A stretch of DNA of 64,000 nt. It comes from Gossypium raimondii. Lineage: Eukaryota > Streptophyta > Magnoliopsida > Malvales > Malvaceae. Positions 8,936 to 20,138 of this stretch are shown here, piece by piece (the stretch's first letter is position 1; each line of letters opens with the position of its first letter). The DNA is taken from contig NC_068570.1 in assembly GCF_025698545.1 (NCBI RefSeq), forward strand, positions 33,685,924-33,749,923, read 5' to 3'. A program made the position numbers and the translations under genes. The notes under the pieces are model-generated. The model saw only the letters and a list, made by a program, of their open reading frames with translations. It made no database searches and was not told where the DNA came from.

Positions 8936-10183
8936 TATTTATAAATTTAATTTTTCTGTAATATTTGTATATTTAAAATTTATGTTATTTCATTATAGTT
9001 ATTTTATTATTTTATTTAGCATATATATTTTATGAAATATGTTTAGAAAGAAAAAATAATGGTATGTACATTGTATGTTGATTAGGGATTTTTTATGAAA
9101 TTTATTTAGGAATTTGAAATTAAAATTTTAGGAAAATGGCATTAAAAGTAAAATGACAAAGAAGTATGTTTAAGAAAACATAAAATACTGAAAAGAAAAA
9201 GCGGAATTGTATATTTATTGAAAATAATAAAATGCGGAAAAAGTGCAAAAATGCACATGTAATAGATTTCAAACATAATAAATTGAAATAATGTAAAATT
9301 ATAAAATAAAAAGTTACGATATTTTAAAAAATAAAATACGGATAAAAAACGAAGAAATGGTCAAGTAAGAGTGTATTACTTTTTTAAAAACATCAATAAT
9401 ATAATTTATACAAATAATTGAAACAAAATGTCTTGAAATAATATAAAATTATAAAATACGAAAATAATATAGTTTTATTGAAAGTAATAAAATCGGAAAA
9501 TAATAATACAACCAAAGGCGGGGAAAGGGTTTATTATGCTTTTTAGCAAAATATTACAAAAAAAATACCAAAATTTTATAAACTTTTTCTTTATTTACCA
9601 AAATAATAGAGGAAAAAAAGGGTGATGGAGGGTAAAAAAGCGGCACAAATATGTGGCTAATTACCTTTTAATCTCTGCTTATTTATTATTTTTATTCCCC
9701 TTAACACACTAAATTAATAAATTTCAAACATGATGCAATTGAAATAATGTAAAATTATAAAAGACTAAGTTTATGATATTTTTAAAGTAATAAAATGCGG
9801 AGAAAAAATACGAACAAATGGCAAAAGTAAAAGTGTATTACTAACTTTTATAAAATTCAGAAATAATTAATACAAAATATTTCAAAGAAAATGTCTTGAA
9901 ATATTATAAAACAATAAAATACGAGAATAATATAATTTTATTTAAAGTAATAAAATCGAGAAAATAATACGAGCAAAAGGCGGGTAAGGGTTATTTTTTA
10001 CACCAAATTAATTTAAGCAACACACTAGAGTAATAAATTTCAAACATTATGCCTTTGAAATAATGTAAAATTATAAAATTAGAAATTATGATATTTTTAA
10101 AGTAATAAAATGCGAAGAAAAAATACGAATAAATGGTCAAGTAAGATTTATTTACTAACTTTTTTCAAATTGCGAGCATCGCA
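8936..10183. repeat. AT-rich tandemly duplicated 5' region of the MULE-B PMD gene
   Basis: A block with 'gaaataatgtaaaattataaa', 'aaagtaataaaatgcgg', 'aatgtcttgaaata' and 'aaaggcgggg' occurs from about 9270 to 9540, again from about 9720 to 9995, and in part from about 10030 to 10150. No coding signal is seen. The region contains short segments resembling the terminal repeat ('tttaccaaaat'). Confidence 0.7.
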
Positions 10184-12182
10184 ATGGCTCGATTGATCTG
10201 AACCGATATTAGACACATATCGATGCGCTAATAACGCGGTATGATTTATTATTTGTTAATCGGAGTTCTATTTATTTAAAAACGATATCGCAGATATACA
10301 AATAAATTATGTTATCGTAATATTTTTCGTAATTTTACACTATCGGGACTCGTTCCGAGTATTAAGGGGCCGTGTCAGTGCTTTAAAGATAGCTCTGGAT
10401 GCACGATTTATGTCGTACCTGGAGCTAGCTGGATTTGGGTCAGTAGCATTGATCCGGTCCTCCAACTTGCGGTTAGATTTATTATCTGCGCTAGTGGAGC
10501 GGTGGCGTCCGAAGACCCATACTTTCCATTTTCCGTGCGGGGAGTGCACGGTGACCTTGAAGGATGTTGCAGTGCAGCTTGGGCTCCCAATTGATGGGAG
10601 TCCCGTAACGGGAGTATCTTCATTCACCGATCCGGCTACAGTTTGCTATCAACTCCTAGGAGAGTCACCAGAGGATGGTGATAAATATTTTTCCGGCATA
10701 AAATTTACATGGCTAAAAGCCAAAATATGTGGATTATCAGCGACCGCCAGTGAAGGTGAGCTGATGTGCGCTGCTCGAGCGTACATCATGCATATGATAG
10801 GGGCAGTACTCATGCCTGATGCAAACGGCGACAGTGTGCATTTGTCATATTTGCCCCTGCTAGCTGATTTCTCCACTGTTAGATCGTACAGCTGGGGTTC
10901 TGCCATTCTAGCGACGCTGTACCGGGAGCTTTGTCGGGCGACGAAGCCGTAAGTTAAAGACATCGGCGGATGCCTCATACTGCTGCAGTCATGGGCGCTT
11001 TATCGGATGCCGTTTTTGGCACGCTTTACTTACCAACCCTATCTGTATCCACTGCCACTCAGGTGATAAAAATATTACAAATTGTCATTATTTGTCCCGA
11101 ATAATATATATGGTAATGTTACCAACCCTAAACCCTGTACTAATTTTTGTAGGTGGACGACCCGTCCAGGCATCGGGAAGTCGAGTAATGTCCCGATATA
11201 CCGCCTCAGGATTGAACAGCATGCCCGGGAAGGGGTAAGCTGCTATTCTATTATTAATGACATGTATTCTATTTCTATATCTTACTCACATGTTATCGGT
11301 CTAACTCGTTACAATGTTATTACTCATGCAGTTTATATGGATGCCGTATCGGAGGCCGAAAATTTTGAATGTTGTACCCTCGTCTGCACTCGTTGATTCC
11401 CACATATGGTGTACTAACACACCAATAATAAATTTCAACGTCGTCGAGTGGTATCACGGCGACCGGGTGCTTCGGCAGTTTGGGTGCATCCAACCTATCC
11501 CGGATCCGCCGTGCCAGTTGGGGGATGATCACGGCTTGACAAAGAGAGGAAGAGTTCAATTGGACTGGGGAATATATCACCGAAAATACGTCGCACTGTG
11601 GAACAATCGATTGCGCCAAATTCCTCACATGGTTATGGCTACCGACCTGCAACCATCATTGGAGTATGCACAATGGTACCATAGTTGCGGGAAGCCGTAT
11701 TTACTTGGAGCGCAATCGACTATAATCCCCCCTACGTGCAGCAAGTTTGGGGATCAGACGCAGCGAGCGCGCTAGATGCGGAGCCGATGGCATATTATTC
11801 TCCGCAATGTGCGAGCGAGCAGACCCCACCGGATCCCAGACAATCACAGTTAAATATGGATTCACATGTCTATCGTCCGGATTCGGTGGGCGGTGAATAT
11901 TATCCGAGCTTCGCACAGGGCGAATACGCCTACAACTTTGAACTGTTTGGATCCCCCTGGCCGCAGTACGGCATGCTTGGCCCGTCCGACACGTATCCGC
12001 AACATTATAGGACTCATGATGGTTCAAGTTCGTCGGCGGCGAACGAGCAACAAGACCTTTCCTCTATGTTTTCCACGCCCCCACCTGCGGACGATGAGGA
12101 TGTTAGTCGTCGCCCAGGCCGTGAGCGTCGACCTCCGCGTAGGTATACCCCCCGGACAACACCATCGAACCATCAAATTTAG
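10184..12182 (+). pseudogene. PMD protein gene of MULE-B, disrupted
   Basis: A short first exon starts at 10184 (MARLI) and ends at a GT near 10239. It carries TGA where relatives have an Arg codon. The main exon, from about 10348, encodes the PMD core (MSYLELAGFGS, VERWRPKTHTFHFPCGECTV, AARAYIMHMIG, YSWGSAILATLYRELC), then has a TAA-type stop at 10950 and continues in sense to about 11072. Further exons at ~11152-11235 and from 11331 carry FIWMPYRRPKIL and WYHGDRVLRQFGC. A one-base frame change in a C6 run near 11730 leads into the acidic, Pro-rich C-terminus that ends at 12182. Known PMD proteins are plant nuclear factors or transposon passengers; here the terminal repeats place it in the MULE. 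It is a recognisable but dead copy. Confidence 0.85.
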
Positions 12183-12492
12183 GGGTTTAATGCACTTTTT
12201 CCATAAATGCCATATTTGTATTTTAGTTATTGCTTACTTCTGAATTTTATGTATAAATATCCATTACCACGACTTTTTTCATTATATTAAAGCTCAATCA
12301 AATTATGAATGCCTCTATTTTCGATATAATCTTAATAATTCCACAACGCTCACATGGTTTTTTTTAGCATTTAAATGGTAATGTTACAATTTGGATACAA
12401 TTTAAGCGTAAGCATAAGCCGAATAAAAAAAATCGATATAATCTTAAAATTACCTTTTATAACAATATACATAAAAATTTTGGGTCAGTAGC
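12183..12492. other. AT-rich spacer between convergent PMD and mudrA genes
   Basis: About 300 bp separate the two stop codons and must hold both 3' ends. Candidate AATAAA-like signals occur but no clear motif stands out. The equivalent interval in MULE-A is filled by the telomere-like satellite. Confidence 0.5.
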
Positions 12493-15171
12493 TCAATTTC
12501 GCCCTGATCCCGACGACTGCCCGACATGAAAGTTTCGGTTAGGGCTTTTATTCCGGCTATGACCACTTAACCTACATATTCCACAACGCTTTTCGTCAGA
12601 TTTCTCCCTAATGTCCATCTCATTAAGGATTCTGCTTGACTGCGGACGACCTCTTGGATTCCTCCGTAGCCCTGCGTCTGGGAGAAGCTCAAAAGTGATC
12701 GGCGGCACCTCCCACGTAGATAGGTCCGGCAAGACGGGGAACTCATTCTCCCAGACACGCAATGTGCACTCCAGCGTGTACACATCATCGACATATTGTT
12801 CAGCATCAAGGTTGACTTTAGCACACGCTGCCACGACATGCGCACAGGGATAATGAAGTGTTTTGAACTTCCTGCACTCGCACCGTCTGTTCCGGAGATC
12901 AACTCCGTAGGACCTAGTTCGACGACCGATGTTCTCAGTAACTTGAAACGTTTCCAGTCGTCGTGAATACATTTCCACGTTCATTGACCTCGCCAACCGA
13001 CGGTTTACGACCATTGCATCCCTCACATGTTCGACAAACACATGTCCCGCCTGAATCTGGTCGACTTGCTGCCCCCCATTCTTGGCATCAACGTAGCCAA
13101 CCTGTAGAAAGTAGCAGAAAATACCAATGCAATCGGAAGATGACGTGTTTTCAACAAGACAGCGTTGATCCCCTCGACTAAGTTTGTGGTCATGTGGCCA
13201 TAACAAAAGCCCTCGTCAAAACTTTGAGCCCACTGCCACGGCTCCATTGTGTGCAACCATTGCCGGAAAGATGTGTTTGTCTGCCCCTCCATGTCACTCT
13301 TAAGTCGGTTCATTCTTTGTTGGAAAATATGTGGCTCTAACTCGTACGCTGCATACGTATTAACGAAAAATAAGTTCTAGTAAGTCGATAACATCAAACA
13401 TTACAACTTAGATTGAAAAGATAAGGTTATCATTTACCCATTGCCACTACTTGTCTCTTCTAGTCTGCAATCTTGTAATCTTTATGGAAGTTTGACGCAA
13501 TGTGACGAATGCAGTAAACGGATCTACATGGCACACCGGAACGCCTAATAGCTGCAATTAAACCCTTCCCTCTATCGGAGATGATGCAAATGTTATCGTT
13601 CCTAATAACATACCTCCGCAAATTTGTGAGGAAGAATTCCCAAGACTCCATGTTCTCTTTATCTACGATAGCGAATGCTATCGGGAGCACGTTTCTGTTA
13701 CCGTCTTGAGCGACTGCAAGAAGCAGTATCTGTGTATATTTTCCATACAACCAGGTCCCATCCACCTGCACAAGTGGCTTGCAGTGGGGAAATGCCCGCA
13801 CACATGGATCGAACGTCCAGAACATCCGATGGAAAATCCTTTTTGCCGATTGTAACTACTCATCCGGGCCGTAATATGGACTTGTCTGCAACTCAATCAT
13901 AGTCCCCAGTACGTACTCCTGCATAGCAGCTATCCAACCTTGAAGCTCGTTATACGATGAATCGTAATCCCCATACAGTTGCTCCATCGCCATCTGTTTA
14001 GCTACCCATGCCTTCCGATATGAGACTCGATACGGGAATCGTGCTTGCATTTTCGCAATGAGTACCGAAACTCTAATGGTCGGCATATCCTTCACTATTG
14101 GCATGATACACGTACAAATAGTTTTCGAATCAAGTTTTCCATGATCTTTTGTCATACGTGTTGATGTGCATATATGAGGACCAACAAATTTTCGTATCTC
14201 CCACATCTGAGAACTTCTAATGAATGTAGCTCGTACCCGCCAATTGCAGCCTTCTGCTGCCTTCCAACACTCCCCAACATATATTGTCGGAGTAGAGACG
14301 GAGACTTTATAATCCACCGATATCTTCATGCTGTACCGTTTATGGCATATACACACTCTTCTTTACAGCTGAATCTCTGGCCTATGAATAACTCATCATC
14401 ATCAGATGTTACGGCTAGCCCGTGAGAATGAACTATTTCAGGGTACTTCAGAAACTCAGATACATACACTGCGTCGGGGTCTATGAGTGACATGTGTGGC
14501 CCAAGATTATTGTGTATCACAATACGCTGCATTTGCTCCCCGACCGAAGAAGCGTTAATGCCTTCATCGTTGTTGACATCTTCAGCGTCAATATCATCAG
14601 GTACATCGTCCACATCGGGATCAGCGTCATTATCGACCTCTTCATCCCAATTATCGCCACCACCTTCTTCTTCGCCGGCACCATTTTCTTCACCACCAAC
14701 CATGTCAACATCGGCTGTAATATTCAGGTCGATACCGATCCCACCCATAGTTGATTCACTATCAACGTATGATATTGGAGCCACCATTCGCGGTTCTTCA
14801 GCCCCGTCTTCTTCATCAGATGCATTTTGCTCCATACCGACTAACTCAGCAAATAAGTGAATCGGTGCATTCTTCTCACTCCCATTCCCACAGTAGAGAT
14901 CGACCATTGTCTCCACGTCTTTGTCGTCTACAAGTTCCATTTTGACAAATTTGACCGGATTTGTCAAAACTGGAAACTTGTAGAAAATTTTTGATATCCT
15001 TCTCCCACAACGTCTATGGATTTTTGCATTAATCCTTGCCTTCATTTCATCGAACGATACATTTCTATTAAATCTCATTGCTATTTGTTGCCGACATTCA
15101 AATACATATCCAACACTTGTTGTCAATATGACTCCATCGAAATAAACGCATACAAGAAACTTAGCATCCAT
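12493..15171 (-). pseudogene. mudrA: mudrA-type MULE transposase of MULE-B, disrupted
   Basis: The ATG is at 15171. In order: PB1-like N-terminus; a long acidic linker (many Asp/Glu, ~14560-14830); DNA-binding region (YVGECWKAAEGCNWRVRA); MULE DDE domain with first Asp in VQVDGTWLYGKY, second in IISDRGKGL, C..H in CIRHIASNF and Glu in NLVEGINAVL; SWIM finger (CECRKFKTLHYPCAH); and a terminal knuckle whose last Cys is Ser (CGICRLSGHSRNKS). An 89-bp intron lies at 13437-13349. Defects: a one-base loss near 14345, stops at ~13856 and ~13458, and a frameshift in a G6 run near 13080. All catalytic residues survive, so the decay is mild. The gene would have moved the element by cut-and-paste. Confidence 0.88.
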
Positions 15172-15531
15172 CTTCAATATTTAATCTGTCAAATAAGAAA
15201 AACAAAATCTCATAAAAAATCTCGAACGGTAACTGAATTACTTAAAAAAATTTTATACTCAAAATAATACACAAAATAATACACACTAAAATTATTAATT
15301 TTATACTCAAAATAATATTAATAATTTTATACTCAAAATAATACACACTAAAATTATTAATTTTACTAAAAATAATAACTAACTAACTAACTATAATAAT
15401 AATACTAGTTTTTACTAACTAGTTTATTTTCAGTAAATAAAATAATAAGTAACCATAATAATAATACTAGTTTTACGCTAATAATAACATTACTAAGTTA
15501 CATCTTAATACATTAATAACATCTTAATACT

Positions 15532-15609
<78 letters not shown>

Positions 15610-15720
15610 AATTAATACTATTATTTTGAGTTTTATTAATCTTAATAACTAAACTAAAACAAAAATATTACAAAATATACAAAATAATAACAAAAATATA
15701 ATCAATTATTTTTAAAAAAT
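15172..15720. other. AT-rich 5' flank of mudrA with (AAC)11(AAT)14 microsatellite
   Basis: This must include the mudrA promoter. It holds short repeats of 'aaaataatacacactaaaatta' near 15255-15365 and a compound microsatellite at 15532-15606: eleven AAC units followed directly by fourteen AAT units. No TATA box can be chosen with confidence in such AT-rich DNA. Confidence 0.6.
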
Positions 15721-15852
15721 ACCTCCTTTTTCTCCTCTTTTTCTCTCTTTTTCTCTTCTTTTCCGCGCCAACTCTTCTTCTTCTTTTTTTTTCTTTTGAT
15801 TTTTCTCTCTTCATTTGGATGAGGTCGTATTTATAATATGAGTGGTGCATTA

Positions 15853-16096
15853 ATTAGTATGGCACCATTGGTGCCGCCAATGGCATTGGCACCATTGGTG
15901 CCGCTAATGGTTTTGGCACCTTTGGTGCCGCTAATACCATTAGGCGTGACCAGATTAATTGTCACATCGATCTGATTTTTTTGATTTTTTGGTTTTTTAT
16001 ATATTTTGGTAAATAAAAAATTTATATATTTTGGTAAATAAAAAAATTTATAATATTTTGGTAATTTTATTTTTTATAATATTATTGTAAAAACCC
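15853..16096. repeat. Right terminal inverted repeat of MULE-B
   Basis: Reverse complement of the 8468-8702 repeat, with shared words 'ggcaccaaaggtgccaaaac', 'tcagatcgatgtgacaatta' and 'ttttttatttaccaaaatat'. Scattered single-base differences and small gaps mark its age. Confidence 0.9.
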
Positions 16097-17143
16097 AAAT
16101 TCTACATTAATAAATGTTAGTTGAAGTAATATAGCATATTACACTCTTAAGAAAATATGTAAATTTGAACTCTAAAAAATATTGTCGAGAAAATTAACTA
16201 TGAATCCTAAATATAGATCATAAAATAAACATCAACGATATCAAAAAAATATTGAAATTTTACTTTTTTTAAGAATAATTGCAATTCAATTATTAAATGA
16301 AGTTTTTTATTCTTTTTATGTTTGAATATGTAGTATTTTCAAAATATGACATCTATTAGATAAATAATATGAGATGAAAAAAAATAATATGGGCTTAGTA
16401 ATTTGAGTTGAGGAAGATAAAAGTTGTAGAAAATTAAACTCAAACACAGTAGCAACTTAATCTAAAACTAACCTAATGGAAAAGCTAGTCTAAAAGTGTT
16501 TTTAAAAGTTTCTTATATACTCCTGACAAGTTTAACTTAGAATGGACAAAATTGTCCATGTTTAACAATTTAGCTGGCCTATTTTGATTGAGGAATACCC
16601 TTATAGATTTTATCCTGTCAAGCTTCGATGTCGCGACATCTAGATATTGGTACTGCGACCTTGCCAACAGTTTACTCCCAGATATGTTTGGTAGCATTGG
16701 TGTCACGACTCTGGCCCCTTGGATGGCTGGGATCCCTCAATAGTGGGTATTTTCCCCAATGTCACGACCTAGAACTCGAAGTCGCTACTCCATCAGCAGT
16801 TCACCTACAATGTTATACTTGTTGAAATTCAAGTCTTTAGAGTGATGGAATGCTTCAATGTCACGACACAAAGGATCTGGTGTTGCAACCAGAGGACAGC
16901 AGTAAGACCTCTTCAAGTTTTTACCTTAGCCACCTCCTGCACAAGCTCAATGTTAAACTCCCAAAGGCATGGCTTTTTCCATTTAGGTCCAAAAACACAC
17001 TAAAAATGCATAAAATTGGATTATAAGGTAAAAAATGTAATAAATACTGAAAAGTATAGAATAAAACCATAAAATGCTTAAGTACAAGCTCAATAAGTGT
17101 CAAAAAAGACTTAATTTACCATAACAAGTTATGGTAGATTAGG
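16097..17143. other. Non-coding, retrotransposon-derived flank
   Basis: AT-rich to about 16600. From 16620 to 16900 it contains phrases built on 'tgtcgcgacat' and 'tgtcacgac', the kind of short motif repetition seen in cotton LTR retrotransposon leaders or LTRs. No gene is seen. It may be the leader of the Copia gag relic that follows. Confidence 0.4.
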
Positions 17144-17830
17144 ATGAAAAAATTGAATAGCTTAAACATCCTTGACTGGTACCGTAACTTGAGGATTGTC
17201 CTCAAACATGAATGGAAATTCTATGTCATTGAAGAACCCATTCCTGAGCTACTAGTAATGGCTACCACTTGGGCTGATAAAGTTGCTCATAAGAAGCATC
17301 TTGATGACGTGTTAGACATAGGATGTCTAATGCTTGCCACTATAACTCTTGGGCTTCAAAAGAAACATGAGAACATGGTTTCACTTGATTTGATCGAGCA
17401 CCTAAAGCAACTATATCAGGGGAAAGCACATCAAGAGAGGTACGAGACCTCTAAAGCCATTTTTCAATGCAAAATGGCTGAGGGGACTTCTTTGGAAACC
17501 CATTTTCTCAAGATTATAAGTTATATTGAAAGCCTTGAGAAATTAGGAATCTTTATGGGCCAAAAGTTGGCCACTGATGTTATTCTAAAATAATTTCTAA
17601 ATAAATATAGCCAATTTTTCCTCAAGTTCAACATGAATGAGATTGACAGAACTTTGCCTAACTTACTTAGCATATTATAAACTGTTGAAGGTAACATGGA
17701 GAAGCTTTCACCTAAGCCCATTCTGATGGCCGCAAGGATATGGGTAAGGGTAAGGCCAAAGCCAAGACCAATGCAAAGCCCAAGGAAAAAGGCAAGGCCA
17801 AGTTGGACAAAGGAATGGTTACACTTGTTT
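17144..17830 (+). pseudogene. Ty1/Copia gag relic
   Basis: The ORF to 17593 begins MKKLNSLNILDWYRNLRIVL and contains the UBN2-type gag pattern of plant Copia elements (DWYRNLRIVLKHE, IFQCKMAEGTSLETH). After stops near 17593 and 17680 the frame still reads FNMNEIDRTLPNLLS and a Lys-rich tail. No zinc knuckle, protease, integrase or reverse transcriptase follows; LTR-like DNA begins at about 18011. The element has therefore lost its pol region or was cut by a later insertion. Confidence 0.8.
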
Positions 17831-18010
17831 TGGCCCTATTAAACAATATTGGATAAGGTTTAGGTATAGTTGGCATGTCATATGATGTGTTTTGAGTTGG
17901 AGGAAGCATTTGGCACTTGTGTACATATTTACATATTGACACTTGTGTGCACCATTATGGAGTGTTAGAGAAAATATGTTTACACATATAGAAGTATTTA
18001 TGCCCGCTTG

Positions 18011-19480
18011 TGTTGGATTTGGTGCCCTAAGTGTAGCATTTTCGTCTATGTACACTTATAATTTTTTTTGAACTGATTGGTTAATAAAATTATTGATGAA
18101 TTACATTAATATCTTTTGTACATTATCCTCAATGGTTTTTGCATGCAAAGAAAATATTAACTCACCGGCTGTCTAATGTTTAACTAATACTAAGCAATAT
18201 TATATGATTGCATCGTAATACAGAAAGACAACTTACATTAGTAAACAAACTTGAACATGTCCTTAGTCTAATCGAAAATGAGCAAACCGATTGAAAGACT
18301 AATATGCCATCTATCAAGTCAAATTGGAAAGATACTTTGTCTTGAGCATTGGAGTGGACGACTCCGAGAAGATAGAGACATAGATGTGACTTACTAGACT
18401 GACAGTAAATCAGACAGGACCCAAGTAGAATGGATCCTAAATCCATTTATGGATTTATTCACTTGTGACATTCAAAGTGCGACATACCTTAATCTGAGTG
18501 GATGATGAACTATGTATGCGTGACTCGTATACTTTGATCTAAGTAAAAGCCTAAGTTCGAATAGAAAAAAGAATTAAAAACTGGTGTGTTAGGTATACGA
18601 CTTCTGTAGTATGTAACATCATTCACAATAGTGGAATTCATAACCCAATACATGAGTAAATGATATCCTCTCATTGACATTACATGATAGACGAAAAGTA
18701 AATATGGCTATGAGTTGTTTGTCTTTATGATAAATGACTTACTTACTATTTGATAGTAGTTGAATTTTCATGAAGGAAGATGTAATGGTTACCATGAGAT
18801 AAAGTAAGATCATATTAGGAGAATAAATTTATCCCAAAGAGATTAAGGGTAACACACTTATGATAATGTCATTAGACAAGCAATGATCAAGTAGCTTTCG
18901 TAATGATATGTCATTAGGGAGAGCTCAATCACAATACTATAGTAGAATGACTTTGTGACTAAATGAGTTTATAGTTAGTAAGCAAAAAGTGGGAACTTAA
19001 TTATAAATCATTTGCGCCCTAATCACATATGTCCAAACAATCCCTCTACTAGTTCGTTGAAACCAGAAATGAATTGCATGTTAAGTAAAATGAATAGAAA
19101 TGATAAAGTTAGAAAAATGTCTTACATACGGAAATGAATGTAGTTTTCTCATTAAGTATGGAAATAACTTGAGAACTAATTTATGATTTTTCAAATTATT
19201 ATGTAATTAATTAACTAAATAATTGAAGTTTAAAAAATATTTAAATTAATTGGTCATTCGAATTAGTTGAATATAGAAAATTAAATATATTTTCTCATAG
19301 ATTCTTTTACGGTAAAGTTGTCATAATCTTAATGGAATTAGAATTGGGTTGAGAAAAGTATTTAATTGGGAAAGCAGATAATATTTAATTTGGATGTATA
19401 AATTGTGTAAGGTAAGTATTTCCTCTTAATAATGTAATGTGTAGTGATTGGTTGAGTGGTGTTAAACTAGTATTATCAGC
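18011..19480 (+). repeat. Copia-type LTR-like sequence
   Basis: It starts TGTTGGATTTGGTGCCCTAA, a start typical of plant Copia LTRs, and has no coding potential for at least 1.3 kb. I could not find a matching CA end with a 5-bp target duplication of 'gcttg' (18006-18010), so the right border is a guess. Confidence 0.4.
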
Positions 19481-20138
19481 GTGAGTAAGGCCAGTTCATA
19501 TTTCAATGTAAACACCCTCCTTGTTGTACGAGCCTAGTACCATCTATATGTGAACTGCTATATGTGACAGATGAGAAGGGGATATGTTTGTGATGCCTCC
19601 GGTAGGGCAACTATATTACAAACCAGATTGATAGATCATGTGAAAACATGCTCAATAGAACATAACTGATATGATAGGTTAATGAGGTTTATGTATATGA
19701 ATAAGTTTGGTTGATATGACTCTGATTTTGAATTCTAGGTCTAAGGCTGGCACAAGGATGGGTTGTGTGCAAATTGTGCTTGTTGTAAAAGTAATGGTTA
19801 AGTTGGAGGATAGTGGCTAACAGTGTGTCAAGTTAAGTTGGCATGTTGAGTCTATCTGAGTTAAGTGAATGACATTGGACGTATTGTGTATAGAACTACT
19901 GAACCTCTCTGAAAGGTTGAATATCATAATGAGTATTAATGCTTGTCTACCAGGGTATCTCTTTATATTGTTTGTGTTTTCGTTATTTATGGAACTCACT
20001 AAGTTCATATGGACTTACTCTATTATCCTTTTCCTTCTCAAGCATGTTGAATTAAGAAAGAAATTTATTGAAGGGGACTACACTAGAGTTGTTGATAATG
20101 AGCCACTTGTCTAATTTTTGTATCATGCATGATCTTTG
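19481..20138. other. Unassigned retroelement-like spacer
   Basis: No gene is recognised. Phrases such as 'gatgcctccggtagggca' and 'acgagcctagtacc' resemble LTR sequence of Ty3 elements, but no border can be set. Confidence 0.3.

Larger units (their letters stand above)
8468..16096. mobile_element. MULE-B: Mutator-like element with PMD and mudrA genes
   Basis: Long terminal inverted repeats enclose a PMD gene (+, 10184-12182) and a mudrA gene (-, 15171-12493) facing each other, about 7.6 kb in all. The termini were set at GGG (8468) and CCC (16096), where the inverted repeats stop matching. No exact 9-bp target duplication is left at these borders (TTTAAAATC left, AAATTCTAC right), which suggests an old insertion or borders misplaced by a few bases. 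Both genes are broken. Confidence 0.88.

Noticed and set aside
8621..9035. Three overlapping Lys/Glu/Arg-rich ORFs
   Set aside because: They translate the homopurine tract in all three frames; composition alone keeps them open.
14483..14860. Plus-strand Ser/Pro-rich ORF of 125 codons
   Set aside because: It is the antisense of the acidic linker of the MULE-B transposase.
8459..16105. A 9-bp target duplication for MULE-B
   Set aside because: TTTAAAATC and AAATTCTAC at the proposed borders do not match; shifting the borders a few bases gives no match either.
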